From Terramyces sp. JEL0728 (lineage: Eukaryota > Chytridiomycota > Chytridiomycetes > Rhizophydiales > Terramycetaceae): a DNA stretch of 54,908 nt. The stretch's first letter is position 1. Each line of letters starts with the position of its first letter. The notes under the pieces are model-generated. The model searched no databases, was not told the DNA's origin, and saw nothing but the letters and a program-made list of their open reading frames with translations. The stretch lies in contig JADIIU010000087.1 in assembly GCA_027603945.1 (NCBI GenBank), positions 1 to 54,908 on the forward strand, given 5' to 3'. Positions 10,415-19,594 of this stretch are shown here, in pieces. The translations under genes were made by a program, and so were the position numbers.

Positions 10415-11435
10415 ATGAAACTTTTGCTGTGGGTTCAAACTATATCTGTAGTTTTGTCTCTTCATAATAGCGAGAGCTGCGCTGGAGAATGGATGCAGTG
10501 TGGTGGTGAACTGTGGGATGGATCCAAATGCTGCGACAAAGGATTATCTTGCATGGGGTATAGCGAGTGGTATTCGCAGTGTATCAAAACACCGGTTCCT
10601 CAAACTAATAGCAAAGGTTGCGCTGGAGAATGGATGCAGTGTGGTGGTAAACTGTGGGATGGATCCAAATGCTGCGACAAAGGATTATCTTGCATGGGGT
10701 ATAGCGAGTGGTATTCTCAGTGTATCAAAACTCCAGCTCCTCATAATCGTGTGACAACTACCAAGATAGTAAATGCAGCTGGCACTTTTGTTAATTCCAA
10801 AACTACTATTAAACCTACTACGACAAAAATGGTAGCTACAACTACGACCAAGCGTACAACAGCCCAACCTAGAACAACTACTGTTCACAGAACAACTACG
10901 ACCAAACCACATACAACTACTGTTCACAGAACAACTACGACCAAACCACATACAACTACGACCAAACCACATACTACCACCAAACCACATACAACTACCA
11001 AACCACATACAACTACCAAACCACATACAACTACAAAGGCAACTACTACTGTGCATGAAACCCCAACTCCAACAAATTTGTGTACATCGCAGTTAAACGC
11101 AAAGAGATTAAAATACAGAGGAATAACTAAACCATTAATTTGGAACCAAGGCTTTGCAAACAGGGCTTTGCAAGTAGCTAATCCATGGATAGGCCATTGG
11201 GGATTAGGTAACTATATTTAATTGAGGCGATGGACCTGGCGGGTTTGTTAGTGGACAAGTATGGGCTGGAACGGCAAATTGTGACGATGCTGCTACGTGG
11301 TGGGTTGAGAATGAAATGACTAGTCCTGGAGTGTGCGAAGCAGGGATTACTCATTGTGGTATCATTCTTGACTTTGGATACACAGTCGTGGGGTGTGCAG
11401 AATCTGGCCCAAGTTTAGTATGCAACTTTGCTTAG
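10415..11435 (+). CDS. Secreted protein: two CBM1 modules, Thr-rich linker, CAP/SCP domain
   Basis: 333 aa; exons 10415-11207 and 11227-11435, intron 19 nt ending in GAG. Signal peptide at residues 1-19. Two almost identical CBM1 (cellulose-binding) modules follow, near residues 22-59 and 69-106 (EWMQCGG.LWDGSKCC and SEWYSQCIK). Next comes a long linker of TTTKPH repeats, expected to be O-mannosylated. The C-terminal domain (NAKRLKYRGITKPLIWNQGF, GQVWAGTANC, WWVENEM, GHC-like HCGIILDFGYTVVGCAES, VCNFA) fits the CAP (SCP/TAPS, PR-1) superfamily. Half of the CAP domain lies after the intron. CBM1 implies binding to cellulose or other wall glucan; the CAP role is not predictable. CAP assignment is less certain than CBM1. 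Confidence 0.85.
10478..10731 (+). repeat. Near-perfect 113-bp tandem duplication encoding the CBM1 pair
   Basis: Blocks 10478-10590 and 10619-10731 (period 141 bp) differ at only two positions I can see: gaactg/aaactg and attcgcag/attctcag. The first change turns E into K; the second is silent. Confidence 0.9.
10905..11040 (+). repeat. Short tandem repeats encoding TTTKPH linker
   Basis: Degenerate 18-bp units of the type ACAACTACCAAACCACAT encode repeated TTTKPH. A 36-bp higher-order repeat (GTTCACAGAACAACTACGAC and following) precedes them. The array should be length-variable. Confidence 0.85.
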
Positions 11436-11488
11436 TTTGTTAATATATTTTTGTAGTTCTTTTAGAAAATGAATGGTTATGAACAAGT

Positions 11489-12409
11489 TTATTGGAAAGG
11501 ATTTTCGTTTCCTGTTATAGATTTCAGTTGGTTGGTTGTGACGCCAGCGACACCTTGTTTGTTGAACATTACTGCACCGAAATTGTTTACCATCAATTGA
11601 ATGCCAGAGTTGAATGCTTGACCATCAAACTCGCAGTGGCCGCCATTTGGACTGCCATCAACAGTAAAGTTTGACAAATCTCTTCCCTCTTGGCCAGCAG
11701 CATCTTCAACAGCCTGGATAGTAGGTGGTATAGTTTTCTGCAAACTTGCTAGTTCGTTGGTAGTTGTTTGGAAATGGACTCTTTGAGGGAGACTTCCTTT
11801 TGGAATTCCATTTGGAGGTACTAGTCCCCCACACAGGATATACATGCCGGCATTGAATTGATCTCCAAATAATGGAAGCATTGCAGATGTTAAAGTCAAG
11901 GAACCACCGCTTACTCCTGTAAAAAAGACTTTCTTTGGATCAAATTGAAGCATTTGAGGGAGCACATTATTGATCAAATCAGCTACCAACTTGGAATGCG
12001 CAGGGCCGTCGGATCTTTTCGCATCTACCCCACCCCATTTCAATTGAGCGTTTGGAGCTAATACCACTACCCCATTCAATCCATTCGCTTGTTTCGCATT
12101 TGGGAAAGCAAAGAAACTTGAACCGCCATCGCCGTGCAGCAACACATTCAAGCCGTCAGATGGGTTCTGTTGTTGAGGAACTGAAACACGGAATTGTAGT
12201 TTAGTAGCATCACCAGCAGATGGAGCAACAATCTTTTCAGCAACAGTAGATGCAGAGCCAGCTAAAGCTTGATTTTGTTTCAAACCTTTACCATTGCCTC
12301 TGATTTGATTTAGATTTGCAGCCTTTCCTCCCTTGGAACCTTTCTTTTTCTTTTGCGCAGGCAACGAGACGGCAAGAGTGATCAGTGTAAACAGTATACC
12401 AATTTTCAT
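11489..12409 (-). CDS. Secreted alpha/beta-hydrolase-like protein
   Basis: 306 aa, intronless. Signal peptide (MKIGILFTLITLAVSLPAQ), then a short Lys/Gly-rich stretch (KKKKGSKGGK). The alpha/beta-hydrolase signature includes an oxyanion-type strand (VLLHGDGGSS) and a nucleophile elbow GVSGGS (GxSxG, Ser near residue 168), with HC in GGHCEFDG as a likely catalytic His. It resembles fungal secreted proteins often annotated 'cyclin-like F-box', a misnomer. Substrate unknown. A TATATAAAT lies at 12435-12443 on this strand, 26 nt from the ATG. The stop lies within CAATAAA. Confidence 0.78.
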   Translation of the reverse strand: MKIGILFTLITLAVSLPAQKKKKGSKGGKAANLNQIRGNGKGLKQNQALAGSASTVAEKIVAPSAGDATKLQFRVSVPQQQNPSDGLNVLLHGDGGSSFFAFPNAKQANGLNGVVVLAPNAQLKWGGVDAKRSDGPAHSKLVADLINNVLPQMLQFDPKKVFFTGVSGGSLTLTSAMLPLFGDQFNAGMYILCGGLVPPNGIPKGSLPQRVHFQTTTNELASLQKTIPPTIQAVEDAAGQEGRDLSNFTVDGSPNGGHCEFDGQAFNSGIQLMVNNFGAVMFNKQGVAGVTTNQLKSITGNENPFQ

Positions 12410-12434
12410 TTTGAGAGACGTTTATTGTGGATGG

Positions 12435-12443
12435 ATTTATATA
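12435..12443 (-). promoter_or_regulatory. TATA box of the secreted hydrolase gene
   Basis: TATATAAAT on the minus strand, 25 nt upstream of the ATG at 12409. Such close spacing implies a 5' UTR of only a few bases if transcription starts about 25-30 nt downstream of the box. Confidence 0.5.
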
Positions 12444-12563
12444 ATATTTGTCGCTTGGCTCCATTTGTGTTGCAATGAAACATTCCCCCTAGTTCCCTTG
12501 CAACCAAAAGAACTGGGCTTTGGAAACACGCTGCCCAATTACTAATGATTCAAATTTGCAAGA

Positions 12564-13037
12564 TCAAACGTCCACTCTCCGTTTGCGAGGGGTAGCATAT
12601 CCTTCCTGTAAAATGTCCACTCCGTAATATTGAATCAAATCCTGCAAGTTGGGGCTATCGAATATTGGAACTATTTCTTCCACAACTAGATAACTAGCTC
12701 CGTTTTCTAAAAAACTGACACTGAAATATTGTGATTTCATTACTTGTTCTGCAAGATCGTTCAGCTTGGGATATTTAATTAAATACTTGTTTTTTCCAAC
12801 TTACCTTTGCATACTGCGATGGTGTTAGCCCCGTGAGGGCTTCTATGGGTTGGAAACACAGGGCTTTGACAACTCTATCGCCAATTGCTAACGAAAACAT
12901 ACACCGATATTCCCACGATTCTTCCTTGCAACAGTCGGGAAGGAACACTTTGCAATTGGTGCATTTACTGGTATTAGTATGGAGTACATAATATCTGAAT
13001 CACAAGCAATGATATTGGCGACAAACTGCCGGGACAT
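12564..13037 (-). CDS. Small protein with possible zinc-bearing OB fold (RPA/POT1-like); hypothetical
   Basis: Three exons (minus) 13037-12988, 12967-12805 and 12785-12564 give 144 aa in one frame; introns are 20 and 19 nt. The sequence has CTNCKVF, CCKEES, WEYRCMFSLAIGDRVVKALC, then an acidic C-terminus ending TPRKRRVDV. The Cys pattern followed by YR.x.LAIGD...V..C resembles the zinc-ribbon-containing OB folds of RPA1 or POT1, but similarity is weak. Two Cys-rich stretches in another frame upstream (around 13045-13110) suggest that further exons may exist, so the start at 13037 is provisional. The 19-nt intron ends in AAG and lacks a clear TAAY branch motif. Confidence 0.45.
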
Positions 13038-13241
13038 GCTGAAGTTCTCGAAAAGAATCTGGACACGCAATCTGGACACCAACTGCACTCATGGGACGGA
13101 CACTTGGAGCAAACCTCTTATCAAGCACGAATCGCCATTAGACAGTACAATCCACCCATACAAACAAAAAGGGTAAACAAACGAGTCTCATTGTTCGAAA
13201 TCAGATATCTTGAGGAATTATATTCCAAAGCCAACACTAGC

Positions 13242-13937
13242 ATGCAAACCAAATTGATCATCTCCGCATTCGTTTCACTCGCCCAAGCGTAAGTAGGAAC
13301 TAATACAAGATATTCTTTGTGTAACGCTCAAAACTATCCATACGCCGGACAATCCATTTCCCTCCCACTGACTAGTAGTAGCACTATACAAAATGCTAGT
13401 GGACAACCCGTATCGGTTTCTGGAACCATTTCTATTGTAGATGGGTGCACTGTATACCACAATTAATGCTAGATTAAAATCACCAACTTGGCAATACAAG
13501 GATTAGGCCCGCAAACTACTTTGGTTGGACAGATTGCAAATGATCCATCCGGCAGCAAATCAGTCCGTTTGATCCCTGGCGCATTGACTCCTGGAACAAA
13601 TACCTACACATTCATTCAATCTGCTGGTAATTGATGAATTGATTTAGGTAACTGGGTTTCATTCAATGACTTTTCAAACTTTGCCGTCTACGATCCTGAT
13701 TCTAAAATCGTTGGTGGTGTAACTGTTGCTATTGGAAGTACCCCAAGCTCTCCATCTAACAGCACTACTACCGCTACTACTGCAGCAGGTACAACCACCA
13801 CTGCCGCAGCTACAACTACCAAAGTCTCCACTACTGCTGCTGCCACTACTACTACTGCTGCTGCAACTACCACTTCCAATGGCGAAAAAGGAACCATCTC
13901 GCTATTATTGGGAGGACTCTTGGCACTTTTCTTGTAA
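13242..13937 (+). CDS. GPI-anchored secreted protein, local family member 1
   Basis: 210 aa; exons 13242-13288, 13310-13451, 13473-13626 and 13648-13937. First of five paralogues at 13.2-17.9 kb. Signal peptide (KLIISAFVSLAQA), YSLCNAQNYPYAGQSI, VSGTISIVDGCT, GNWVSFNDF..FAVYDPDS, then a Thr/Ala-rich stalk and a hydrophobic tail (GTISLLLGGLLALFL) typical of a GPI signal. It has three introns, all 21 nt and each with an in-frame stop. One follows the signal peptide, one the conserved DGCT, and one precedes NWVSF. It is the most intron-rich and most diverged copy. Likely a plasma-membrane or wall protein of unknown function. Confidence 0.82.
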
Positions 13938-14077
13938 GAATAAATGTTTATCATTTCAAACTAATTCGAAACCAATTTCTATATTTCTCTTGTTTCCATG
14001 TGTTTCGTATCCTAACAGTAAACAAACCATGCGTGGAGATCGAGTATTTTAAATAGAAACAAAAATAATCGCGAGTT

Positions 14078-14652
14078 ATGCTCTTTAATCTTCTACTATC
14101 TACCTTTGCCAGTGCCTATTCGCTCTGCAATCCCACCACGTACCCATACGCAAACGTAAACGTCGAAGTGCAAATAAATCCAACCGCGACCAAGGCAATC
14201 AATGGTGCCCCCGTTACTGTATCTGGCAGTATCAAAATTATCGATGGATGCACAGTAACGATGCATTAATCTAGTTTTCTGTGTCAGACTTGGTATTGCA
14301 AGGTGTATCGCCATCAACTAGTTTGTTTGGAAAGAAGAATTCCGATACGACTGGAACCTCAGCTGTGAGACTTATCAATGGCACTTTAGTTGCAGGAACT
14401 TTACAATACACATTTATTAAAACCGCAGGCTCGTTTGTGTCATTTTATGACTTTGACAGCTTCGAAGTTTTTGATGTTACGAATCAAGCAACAGTCGGAC
14501 TAGCAGTACTGCCTTTACCGCTCGCAGGATCACCTTCCCAAACAACTGCTCCCGCTTCGGCTCCAACTACCACCAGCGTACATTCATCCACATTAAAATT
14601 GTACTTGGGAATATTGGCAATTATCGCCCATCTGCTTGTCACTTTATTGTAA
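14078..14652 (+). CDS. GPI-anchored secreted protein, local family member 2
   Basis: 184 aa; exons 14078-14254 and 14275-14652; 20-nt intron directly after IDGCT. Signal peptide (LFNLLLSTFASA), YSLCNPTTYPYANV, VSGSIKIIDGCT, LFGKKNSD..GTSAVRL, SFVSFYDFDSFEVFD, a short Ser/Thr segment and a C-terminal hydrophobic GPI signal. The stalk is much shorter than in members 3-5. A TTTTAAATAG element at 14047-14056 lies 21 nt before the ATG. The stop overlaps TAATAAA. Confidence 0.85.
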
Positions 14653-14700
14653 TAAAGTCAAATTCAAAACTGAAACGTCATTCTCACGATTTCTTCATTG

Positions 14701-15576
14701 ATGCTTCCGATAGAGATTTGGATTCTCGTCTTTCAAAACCTCGATAGATCTGATTTGTATACAGCACGGCAAGTTGACAAGCAGTTTTCTATTGCTGCAT
14801 TATTATGCCTAGAATCTTTATTACGCGGATACACAAGAAACCCACCGCAATTAACACTTACATTAACGCAAGACTGCAACAAACGATCATCAGTCGTTAC
14901 ATTACATCCAGTGCGTGTAGATAAAGACCACGTGTATTTCAAATTAATCAAAAACTTGAATTCCAATTGTGGGTTTGTAGGGCTAGCCAAAATCCTGACT
15001 GAAATGCTAAAGAATATCAAACTAGATTTGTTTGATCGTGATCAGTACAAGCAATTGACTGTATTTTTGAAAGAAGGTTGGAATAGCATGTCTAATCAGA
15101 TTCCAATGTCTCTTAGACCAGCTTATGACACGCTCTTTAGACACATTCTAAAGACATTTGAAACTATTTGCGAAAGGCCTGGAAAGTATATGGATACAGA
15201 CTTGCAAATCAGTTTGATTTTTCAAACTTGGCGTGTAGTAGACGTCCTAGCCCCACGAAGTTGTCGCGATACACAGTTATGCAGCAAGAATGATTGCTGT
15301 GCAGCTAGTATTTCTGTTTCCTTGGAAAGAGAGTTTCACGATGGAGTGTCAGATAAGAGCATATCAACTTTTACTACTCTGTCCGATGAAGCTGAATGCA
15401 GGTTAAGTAACGTTTGGGAATGGAACGGAGAGCGTGGGAATATAAAGAGTTTTACGAGTAGCTTCGACATCAAGGAGGGTATCACTGTTGAAGTTGAGAG
15501 TCTGTCTTGTGGAGACGATAACAATGCGGTAGCAGATATTGAAGTAAAGGCTCCACTATGGTGGATGATGGTCTAA
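14701..15576 (+). CDS. F-box protein, otherwise unknown
   Basis: 291 aa, one exon. The N-terminus (LPIEIWILVFQNLDRSDLYT, then ARQVDKQF) is a recognisable F-box, so it probably recruits a target to an SCF ubiquitin ligase. The rest shows no repeats or domain I can name; it holds a Cys cluster (CRDTQLCSKNDCC) near residue 200. It sits between two groups of the GPI-anchored family, on the + strand. Confidence 0.7.
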   Translation: MLPIEIWILVFQNLDRSDLYTARQVDKQFSIAALLCLESLLRGYTRNPPQLTLTLTQDCNKRSSVVTLHPVRVDKDHVYFKLIKNLNSNCGFVGLAKILTEMLKNIKLDLFDRDQYKQLTVFLKEGWNSMSNQIPMSLRPAYDTLFRHILKTFETICERPGKYMDTDLQISLIFQTWRVVDVLAPRSCRDTQLCSKNDCCAASISVSLEREFHDGVSDKSISTFTTLSDEAECRLSNVWEWNGERGNIKSFTSSFDIKEGITVEVESLSCGDDNNAVADIEVKAPLWWMMV

Positions 15577-15625
15577 AATAAACTTGTAACACTATAGAAT
15601 CACAATTCTTTATAACACATTCAAT

Positions 15626-16251
15626 TTAGAGCAGTGCGGCAAGGCAAACAAAAGCAGAAATTCCAGCAAGGGTTGCTTTGGTAGAGTCTGATGCTTTAGC
15701 AGTGTTTTGTGCAGCGGCAGCAGCAGCAGTGGCAGAACTACCACCAGTAGCAGCGCCTGCAGCTGTTGTGGTAACCACAGTGTTCTTTGCAGGCAAAGTA
15801 GCAGTACCAATGACAGCCTTGGAAGCTGGATCAAACAATTCAATGATATCAAAGTCGTAGAAACTGACCCAATTTCCTGCAGATTGGACCAAAGTGTATT
15901 GTGCATTCAGTAAAACAGTTGTTGGCACAGTTGCTTGGGTAAGCAGCACTGCACTAGCACCGGTAGCATCTCCAGCCTTTTTCCCAACAAATTGGATAAA
16001 TGATGGCCCAGCAAAAGCAAGGTTTTGAACAGCAAACTACAATTAACGATAATTACTGTGCATCCGTCAATGATTTTGATACTCCCAGCCACGCTTACAA
16101 GAACTTGGATCTGATTCACTGGAACTGACAGTGTAGATGTTTGTTGAATTGGTACAGACACGGTTTGTCCACTGTAAGGATAATTCTTTGGATCACATTT
16201 GGAATATGCCAAAACTGAGCTTGCGAGACCGGCAAAGAGTAATTTAAACAT
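15626..16251 (-). CDS. GPI-anchored secreted protein, local family member 3
   Basis: 201 aa; exons (minus) 16251-16057 and 16036-15626; 20-nt intron after IDGCT, the same site as members 1, 2 and 4. Signal peptide (FKLLFAGLASSVLA), YSKCDPKNYPYSGQTV, AGSIKIIDGCT, GPSFIQFVGKKAGD, TGASAVLLT, NWVSFYDFDIIELFDPAS, VIGTATLPAK, an Ala/Thr-rich stalk and a hydrophobic GPI tail. An ATTTATAT (TATA on this strand) at 16278-16285 lies 26 nt from the ATG. Confidence 0.87.
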
Positions 16252-16277
16252 TCTAGAAATATCTTTATTCTCTGGTT

Positions 16278-16285
16278 ATTTATAT
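16278..16285 (-). promoter_or_regulatory. TATA box of GPI family member 3
   Basis: ATATAAAT on the minus strand, 26 nt upstream of the ATG at 16251. Confidence 0.45.
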
Positions 16286-16457
16286 TATTCGATTATTTGT
16301 AAACAAATTATTTGTTTGTGGTAATCAAAAATATCTCTGATATCAACAAAAGATTACGCAGGATTTGCAAATGGACAGTTGAGGATGCAGAGTAGTTTCA
16401 CCATGAATGAGCAAGCTGGTTGCAAGGTTTTAAAATTAATATATAAATGAAATATAT

Positions 16458-17104
16458 TTAAAATGCATTGACAAGTAATAACCAGGCAGATAAGCCACCT
16501 AAAACCATCGTGGATGCACCTGAAGAGATAGAGGTGGCAGCAGTTGTTGCCACTGGAGCGGCACCAGCAGCAGCAGCAGTAGTGCTTACAAGAACAGCTG
16601 CACGTGTAGAAGTAATTGAAATTGGTGTACTTCCCTTTGCAGGTAAAGTAGCAATTCCAATGACTGCCCCTGATGCTGGATCAAACAATTCAACCATATC
16701 AAAATCATTGTAGCTGACCCAGTTACCAGCTGAAGAAACTAATTTGTAAGTTTGGCTGGATGGTGAGGAAGCTTGAGTAGCGACAGAAGTGGTTACTAAT
16801 ACCGCATTTGTACCAAATGAGTCGGTTGACTTTTTGCCAACGAATTTGACGTAAGATGGACCGTTGAATGAGAGATTGTTGGTGACAAACTACGTTAACG
16901 AGGAATTACAGTACAACCATCAATAATAGACATAGAGCCAGACACAAAGACTTCAACGGTGCTGTTATTAATGTTGACTGATACTGGGCCAGGAGTGTAA
17001 AATGGAATGTCGACGACTTTTTGCCCTGCGTAAGGATAATTGGCAGGATCACATTGTGAATACGCTGCGATTGAAGGAACCAAAGAGAATAGTAACGGGA
17101 GCAT
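16458..17104 (-). CDS. GPI-anchored secreted protein, local family member 4
   Basis: 208 aa; exons (minus) 17104-16910 and 16889-16458; 20-nt intron after IIDGCT. Signal peptide (LPLLFSLVPSIAA), YSQCDPANYPYAGQKV, VSGSMSIIDGCT, GPSYVKFVGKKSTD, GTNAVLV, GNWVSYNDFDMVELFDPAS, VIGIATLPAK, a Thr/Ala-rich stalk and a C-terminal hydrophobic segment (LGGLSAWLLLVNAF). Closest to members 3 and 5. A TATAAAAAG at 17128-17136 (minus) lies 23 nt before the ATG. Confidence 0.87.
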
Positions 17105-17127
17105 TTACCTGATTGATTGCAGGGCTA

Positions 17128-17136
17128 CTTTTTATA
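17128..17136 (-). promoter_or_regulatory. TATA box of GPI family member 4
   Basis: TATAAAAAG on the minus strand, 23 nt upstream of the ATG at 17104. Confidence 0.5.
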
Positions 17137-17260
17137 TTTGCTTTGACTTTGTTTGTAGTGGATATTTCTTTGTTTGCGTGGAGGGAAGCTGACACAACAA
17201 ACATTTCTTGTGGAAACCCAACGAGAAACCAATCCTTGCATTAATAAAATTGAGGTTTAT

Positions 17261-17914
17261 TTAAAACATGGTGGCCATACATAACAACAAAGCAGTTAAT
17301 CCCCCAATCATGAGTTTTGAAGCATCTGAGGTTTTACTGGTGGTTACAGGGGCAGCGGTGGTAGCTACAACATTAACTGGTGCAGCATTGGCTTTGGTTG
17401 TAGTAACTGCGTCGGTGGTTGCAGCAGGAGGGATAGTAGTAGTAACTGGAACAGAGTTCTTTCCAGGCAAAGTAGCAGATCCAATAATAACCCCTGATAC
17501 CGGATCGTATAATTCAATCACATCAAAGTCATTGTAACTGACAGAGTTGCCTGGGGTAGAGATGAGTTTGTAAGATTGGCTGGATGGCAAAGATGACGCA
17601 TCTACTTGGAGTGTAGAGAGCAGTACTGCACTAGTTCCGAACCAATCGCTTGCCTTTCTACCGACAAATTCGATAGATGCTGGGCCAGAGAATGAGAGCT
17701 GGTTTGTTGCAAAGGTACAGCCGTCTACAATAGATACAGAACCGGAAACGGTTACAGGGACAGACTGTCCATTAACAACAATGTTTTGTGCTTTAAAGAG
17801 GTTGAGGAATGGTACGTTGGCTACTGATTGACCAGAGTAAGGATAGTTGGCTGGGTCGCAGAGGGAGTAAGCAGAAGCTAATGGGGCGAGTGCCGAAAAG
17901 AGTAGAGAGTACAT
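17261..17914 (-). CDS. GPI-anchored secreted protein, local family member 5 (intronless)
   Basis: 217 aa in a single exon. Same architecture as the other members: signal peptide (LLFSALAPLASA), YSLCDPANYPYSGQSV, VSGSVSIVDGCTF, GPASIEFVGRKASD, GTSAVLLS, NSVSYNDFDVIELYDPVSG, IIGSATLPGK, a Thr/Ala/Pro stalk and a GPI tail. Unlike its four paralogues it reads straight through the DGCT|F site with no intron, which points to precise intron loss (or gain in the others). A GATATAAAC at 17937-17945 (minus) lies 22 nt from the ATG. The stop codon overlaps AATAAA. Confidence 0.88.
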   Translation of the reverse strand: MYSLLFSALAPLASAYSLCDPANYPYSGQSVANVPFLNLFKAQNIVVNGQSVPVTVSGSVSIVDGCTFATNQLSFSGPASIEFVGRKASDWFGTSAVLLSTLQVDASSLPSSQSYKLISTPGNSVSYNDFDVIELYDPVSGVIIGSATLPGKNSVPVTTTIPPAATTDAVTTTKANAAPVNVVATTAAPVTTSKTSDASKLMIGGLTALLLCMATMF

Positions 17915-18087
17915 TAATTGTATTACAATTGCGGGGGTTTATATCTCCCCATTTATTTGCAGTGGATGCCCGTTTGTTTAACGTGGATTTCCTTCTGTGA
18001 TTTTACAGTAAACAACAGGTTTAACCTGACTCACTCGATCGTGGTTTGTTCCAGTATAAATGAATTTGATTAACCATTTTCTTTCCC

Positions 18088-19347
18088 ATGATGAAAAGGA
18101 AAAACGACGAACGAACATCCACAGCCAAGAAGCAGTCCAATCTAAACGCTTTCTTATCTATAAAGCCAATTGTCGATTGGACAGTAAAAGGTTCTGTAAT
18201 CTTTGGAAAATATGGAGATTTCCAGCCGTCTTCCAAGATTGCCTCGTTTGATTTCGATGGCACGATTGCAAACACAAAGAGCGGCAACGTAATGCCAAAA
18301 GACGGAAACGATTGGGAATGGTTTTGCTCATCAGTTCCACACATCCTACAAAAGCTATCAAAGGCTGGATACTCGATTGTTGTTTTTTCAAACCAAAAGA
18401 ATGCATTAAAGGAGAGCAAAGCGAAAAACAGAGCTGCGTTTCAAGGACGAATTGAAAAGACGATAAAGGAATTGCAAGCACTTGAGAAAACCAATGGAGA
18501 AGCTGTGCCCCCGATTTTGATATTTGCTGCGACAGACGATGATCTGTATCGTAAGCCAAGGACAGGAATGTGGACAATGTATACCTCAATGTATCCGGAG
18601 CCAATTGCTGATATATCAAAGTCGTTCTATTGCGGGGATGCAGCAGGAAGACCCCATGGGAAGGGTGATCATGCAGACACAGATTACAAATGGGCCTTGA
18701 ATTTAAACATGCAATTCATCGTACCTCAGCAGCTATTCAGTAAAGATGTTTTCAAGAAGGATTTGGATTACAAAGAATTACAGTTGCTTGATCATCCGCC
18801 TTTACCAGAAATTACTTTTCAACCATCAGTAGTGGAACACCAATTCAAAATGCCAAATTTGGACCAGTACGATATCCTTATATGTGTTGGATCGCCCGCA
18901 AGTGGAAAATCGACTTTTTGCAGTCAAAAGCTGCCTCAGTTTAATAGTATCAGCCAAGATACTCTCAAATCCTTACCCAACTGCATCAAGCTATTCAAGC
19001 AGTATTTGTCTGAAGGTAAAAAGATTGTTGTTGATAATACCAATCCGCAAGAAGCAACGCGCAAGAAATACTTGGAATTAAAGGGTGGAAAGAAAGCGGC
19101 ATGCTTGTATTTCACTGCTTCATTTGAAATGTGCAAGCACAACAATTTCTATAGGGAATACCTTCCAATTATCAAAGGAGACACAGTACATGGAAAAAGT
19201 ATTCCAATGATTGCCCTGCACACTTTTTGGAGTAAATTTGAACCCCCGATCTTGAAACAAGGTTTTGATGCAATTTATGAAATTCCATTTACAGCTGAAT
19301 TCCAAGATGATACCGAACGGGATTTCTGGAAACAGTATTTGATTTAA
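18088..19347 (+). CDS. PNKP: Polynucleotide 5'-kinase/3'-phosphatase
   Basis: DNA end-repair enzyme that removes 3'-phosphate and adds 5'-phosphate before ligation. 419 aa, one exon. The HAD-type phosphatase has the nucleophile motif FDFDGTI near residue 55, VVFSNQ, and DRKPRTGMW-like YRKPRTGMW, then YCGDAAGR. The C-terminal kinase has the P-loop GSPASGKST near residue 270. A basic N-terminus (MMKRKNDERTS) could target the nucleus. It lacks the FHA domain of animal PNKP, as does fission yeast Pnk1. Confidence 0.92.
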   Translation: MMKRKNDERTSTAKKQSNLNAFLSIKPIVDWTVKGSVIFGKYGDFQPSSKIASFDFDGTIANTKSGNVMPKDGNDWEWFCSSVPHILQKLSKAGYSIVVFSNQKNALKESKAKNRAAFQGRIEKTIKELQALEKTNGEAVPPILIFAATDDDLYRKPRTGMWTMYTSMYPEPIADISKSFYCGDAAGRPHGKGDHADTDYKWALNLNMQFIVPQQLFSKDVFKKDLDYKELQLLDHPPLPEITFQPSVVEHQFKMPNLDQYDILICVGSPASGKSTFCSQKLPQFNSISQDTLKSLPNCIKLFKQYLSEGKKIVVDNTNPQEATRKKYLELKGGKKAACLYFTASFEMCKHNNFYREYLPIIKGDTVHGKSIPMIALHTFWSKFEPPILKQGFDAIYEIPFTAEFQDDTERDFWKQYLI

Positions 19348-19475
19348 CTGCAATATAAAGAAATTGTGCAATTCTAATATCGAAAGCCTCTTTCACTCGA
19401 GCGAAATTAAAAGCTGGTTTGGCAAACCAACGGGTATGAGGTGTTTATTAAGAGATTTTAATAAATTAATGTATG

Positions 19476-19514
19476 GTACATGAGATTAGAGTACATGAGA
19501 TTAGAGTACATGAG
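19476..19514 (+). repeat. 15-bp tandem repeat, 2.6 copies
   Basis: Unit GTACATGAGATTAGA at 19476-19490 and 19491-19505, plus a partial copy to 19514, in the 247-bp convergent spacer between PNKP and the HMG-box gene. No function inferred. Confidence 0.85.
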
Positions 19515-19594
19515 GGCTATAATTACAGCTGCGAGGATTATATGAGATGAATTGCTAAAGGTGTTGATAATCTGAGGTCCGAGATACAAGGAAT

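Noticed and set aside
10500..11056. Open frames in other phases and on the minus strand within the CBM1/Thr-linker gene
   Set aside because: They arise from repeats in the real gene; the true frame has a signal peptide, CBM1 cysteines and a CAP domain.
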